Source: Stramonita haemastoma
Taxonomy: Eukaryota; Mollusca; Gastropoda; Neogastropoda; Muricidae
Assembly (NCBI GenBank): GCA_030674155.1
Contig: CM060342.1
Span: 5,237,579 to 5,301,578 of the forward strand
Direction: 5' to 3'
DNA: 64,000 bases
A program made the translations under genes and the position numbers. How positions within the stretch are numbered: the stretch's first letter is position 1; the number at the start of each line of letters is the position of its first letter. Below the pieces are notes generated by a model, which ran no database searches, was not told the DNA's origin, and saw only the letters and a list, made by a program, of their open reading frames with translations. This document shows positions 60,923-64,000 of this stretch, one piece after another.

Positions 60923-61606
60923 ACATTTTTAGGCAGTTATGTGAACCAAAAGTATTTCTATACAGCTCTCTGATGGTAGCTTTATTTCATAATTTGATTT
61001 CTTTTTCTGGGTTTGCAAGGTAAAGAGAGTGAAAGAAAGGTCCTCCTAAACTAATAACATGGATTCATTAAATCCACAACATAACCATATCTTAGGAATT
61101 ACAAGAAATCAATAATTTGCATGCTAGTAAGTCTCCATTGTAAAACCTGTTTCATGACTGCTAACAGAAATTCTTGACGTGCGCCATTGTCAACAAATTC
61201 TGCCAACAAACTACAGCCTCCTGTGACATCATGCTGTTTGCAGGGCAGTGCTGCCTGAACCAAATGATCTCACTTATGGGCTAATTTTTTTTTTTCCTTT
61301 TTTATTTTTTGTGATGCTTAAATCTATGTCATCAGCAGGCCGCCAACTGTTGCCATGCTTCATACGTCTGCAGACTGAAGGAGATCAGAGACTGAATTTA
61401 AAGACAGCAGGCTTCAAAACATTCATACACCCCCTTGAATGAGCGCTTTGATTTGTTTTTTTGCAAGATATAGCACCGTGTAAATTCCATGAATTATTTT
61501 ATTATGGCCTGAGAGAGCCAGATACAGACAACTGGATGAATAAGGCTCTGTCCAGCAATTTTTTCTTTTTTTTTTTATTGTGAGGATAATGGAATGTGCT
61601 TATTTA

Positions 61607-61757
61607 CATCCTGTTCCCTTTTCGTAAGAGTAGGCCATTGTGTGCCGGTGGGAACAGATGACAAGATTTACTCCACTGCATACACACGGGTAACTGGATG
61701 AAAAAAACGCACATGAGTGCTTATTCCATTATCCTCCATATAAAAGAATAAATAAGA
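61607..61757 (+). mobile_element. SINE family A, 3' part
   Basis: From cctgttcccttttcgtaag through the hairpin to the ATAA tail; preceded by a short inverted piece of the tail (61578-61600). Confidence 0.75.
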
Positions 61758-62796
61758 TACACACACACACACACACACATGACACGAATTGCAGTGGTCT
61801 CACTGGTCAGTCTTTGTCATTTAAAAAACAAAAACACAAACAAAAAACCTTGTTCCTGCATCCTGTACAGAAAGCAACAGATTAAATCACTTTTTAATTA
61901 TTTTTTTTTTCAATTGTAAACCACAACAACAAAACAGGTCTATCAGATCATGTCTTGTTCTATAGAAACTACACCGGCTTCTTCGTTATGAACGTGTTAA
62001 ATACAAGCTATATATCCCCGAAGTTAGAATGCGGCTACCTTCATGGTGGGCAAAAAAAAAACAAAAACACACGGTCACATACGCAAATTTTCCCTGATGG
62101 TAAACCTCAGAACTTTTTGAAAACAAAATGACAAATTTCTTGGGGGTGTGTGTGTGTGTGTGTGCGTGGCGTGTGCATGCGTGTGTGTGCAAGCGCGGTG
62201 TTTATAGCATGGAAATCAGCTGAAGAACTCGAGTGGACGAGAGTTTTAGCCTATTTTCATGACATGGAACACTGAGAACCAGAATGTCTCTGTTCTATAG
62301 ATCTTAACGCGAGTCACCACATGAAGCACTTGTGAAGTTTAGAAAAAAAAAATCCTAGACTACATCTGAATTTTTCTTTTGATCGAAAGGCTCCTTTTAC
62401 AAAATGTGAAACTTCGTTGTAAGTTGCCTCGACTAAAAATAACCTAACGCATTTTTTCTTCATAAAATACGGACTCCGACTACCGCCCCCCCCCCCCCCC
62501 CCCCAAAAAAAAAATTGTTCTAGAAAGTTTGTGACATGGAGTCACTTATCTAACCATATTGAGGAAGGCATGCCTCCCGCATGGAACACTGGTTTGAGTT
62601 AACAATATCCAGTACAGTCACTTGTGGCTCAGTTCTGAGTTCGTCCCCATAGTTGTGGGCAAAAACTAACGGTGGCAAACCCAAAAATCTCACCGAACCT
62701 TGGAGCACTAGATCTAGCCGAGGAACAGAAAAAAAAATCTTGGTGATACTTAACACCCTGTTCAACGTTTAAATGAATTAGGCCTACTCTGTGTTT

Positions 62797-63005
62797 ATTT
62801 ATTTATTTATTTATTCTTTTATATCGAGGATAATAGAATAAGCAATCATGTGCTTTGTATGCAGTTTTTGTAAATATTGTCATCTGTTCCCACCGGCACA
62901 CGATGGTCTACTCTTACGAAAAGCGGAACAGGATTTAACGTGTGCGCAAGATGTTCTGCGTGCGTTCGCACACGGGGCCTCGGTTTAAAGTCTCATCCAA
63001 AGGAT

Positions 63006-63008
<3 letters not shown>
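62797..63008 (-). mobile_element. SINE family A, 3' part
   Basis: Tail (TTTA)n to the body; broken off at cttgagtctcatccaaaggat-like sequence into a GT/CG run (63005-63045). Confidence 0.78.
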
Positions 63009-63036
<28 letters not shown>

Positions 63037-63815
63037 CGCGCGCGCTATGCCGGTGTGTGTTTGTATGAATTTGATTTTGTAGTAGAAGAGAGCTGGACTG
63101 AATCTGGATGTAAACGAACATGTTCAAGGAGCTATAGGCCTAGGTATGGAAATGGAAACTGTAAACATTATGTCGTATAGTGCATGACTTTCTTTTCTTT
63201 CTTTTTTTTTTTTTTTATAACCCTATGTAACAATAAAGGTGGTGCCTTGTAGCCTACACCCACGTCCTACTCAGACAGACAGACAGGTGGAGGGGAAGTG
63301 GGGAGAGTTCTGTTCTGCACTACCCGACTATGTGCAAGGCGACATCAAAGCCGGCTGCTATCAGGGCGGAGAGGAGCGGCGACAGTTGGAGTGCCCCCTA
63401 CCCATTAGACACATTGATCATCGTGTGGACAGTCCGCCCACACTAGTGTACAGTCTTGTTGCCCTTCAGGGGCTTTGGGCGTTTGTGATCAGAAAAGATG
63501 AATTTCAGATGAATCAAGACAGACAGGGGGGGAGGGGGGGAAGCAATGCTATCTTAGTTCTAATGTGTGTCCTTTTACTTTGCTTCCCCCCCCCCCCCCC
63601 AACTCACCTTCTGGCGTGATTTTTCCTCTTTTTTTTTTGTTTTTTTTTTGTTTTTGTTTTTGGTTAAGCTTCATATAGAAAGAAGACACTGTAGGCCTTT
63701 AGTCTAAACGAATCACTGGTGAGAAAATGAACACATATAAACTTTGCAAAATGAACAGGAAAGAAAATAATGAACACATCTACATTTCACACACACGCGC
63801 GTGAGCGCACACTCG

Positions 63816-63901
<86 letters not shown>

Positions 63902-64000
63902 GTTTACGTAATGGAATGTCTAAAAATCAGAAACATGTAGGTCTTTTTGGTGCCTACAACAAAAGACTGCGGTGCTTATTGTATTATATCACCTCGACTG
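63009..64000. other. 3' flank, unassigned
   Basis: A 126-codon plus frame at 63239-63619 has mixed composition but no recognised domain, and its end is read from a poly-C run. I do not call it a gene. Confidence 0.4.
63788..63898. repeat. (CA)n microsatellite
   Basis: About 80 bp of uninterrupted CA after a short CG/CA-mixed lead. Confidence 0.98.

Noticed and set aside
63239..63619. 126-codon frame as a small gene
   Set aside because: No recognised domain, no splice or conservation evidence, and it ends in a poly-C run.

Overview
This is a repeat-saturated metazoan window. The interspersed-repeat complement and gene structure suggest a mollusc, probably a gastropod, but that is an inference. 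Exons are short and far apart, with consensus GT-AG junctions and one apparent U12-type intron. The spaces between are filled with tRNA-derived SINEs, LINE fragments, TTAA-flanked DNA transposon-like elements, dinucleotide runs, long poly-G/poly-C tracts and long minisatellites. Most long open frames, up to 721 codons, are minisatellites or microsatellites read through and are not genes.

One real gene is recognised: a plus-strand SMPD4 orthologue (neutral sphingomyelinase 3, an ER/nuclear-envelope sphingomyelin phosphodiesterase). I could follow it through sixteen well supported exons from about 9,800 to the stop codon at 54,409. A candidate first coding exon lies at 5,310 and a candidate extra exon at 35,067. 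Together they give about 790 codons, near the length of the vertebrate protein. The order of conserved blocks matches the human protein from the N-terminal ELHxxFP block to the C-terminal hydrophobic segment. Splice phases agree throughout, with one systematic exception. Six exons, and the acceptor of a seventh, each look exactly one base short. Adding one base to each makes every phase and conserved block line up. Seven losses in the same direction, with intact introns, look more like consensus deletion errors than decay, but a recent pseudogene cannot be excluded.

Layout: 1-5,300 is upstream sequence with SINEs and a minus-strand fragment of a restriction-like-endonuclease LINE (about 2,165-3,905). 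5,310-9,777 holds the candidate first exon and intron 1, including a 1.44-kb TTAA-flanked element. 9,800-18,864 holds exons 2-7. 18,865-33,722 is a 15-kb intron with a second TTAA element copy, a nested LINE, and 30-bp, 25-bp, 24-bp and 27-bp arrays. 33,723-54,409 holds exons 8-18, separated by 34-bp, 49-bp and 26/30-bp arrays. 54,410-64,000 is the 3' flank with more SINEs.

The most unusual feature is that several minisatellites are anchored on exon-intron junctions. The 45-bp array before exon 7 is eleven copies of a complete 3' splice site plus the first 13 exon bases, and all ten upstream copies lead into an in-frame stop. The 27-bp array before exon 8 repeats TTACAG plus exon-start-like bases. 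A 43-bp duplication abuts exon 3, and exon 16 is sandwiched between two arrays that start at its own splice sites.
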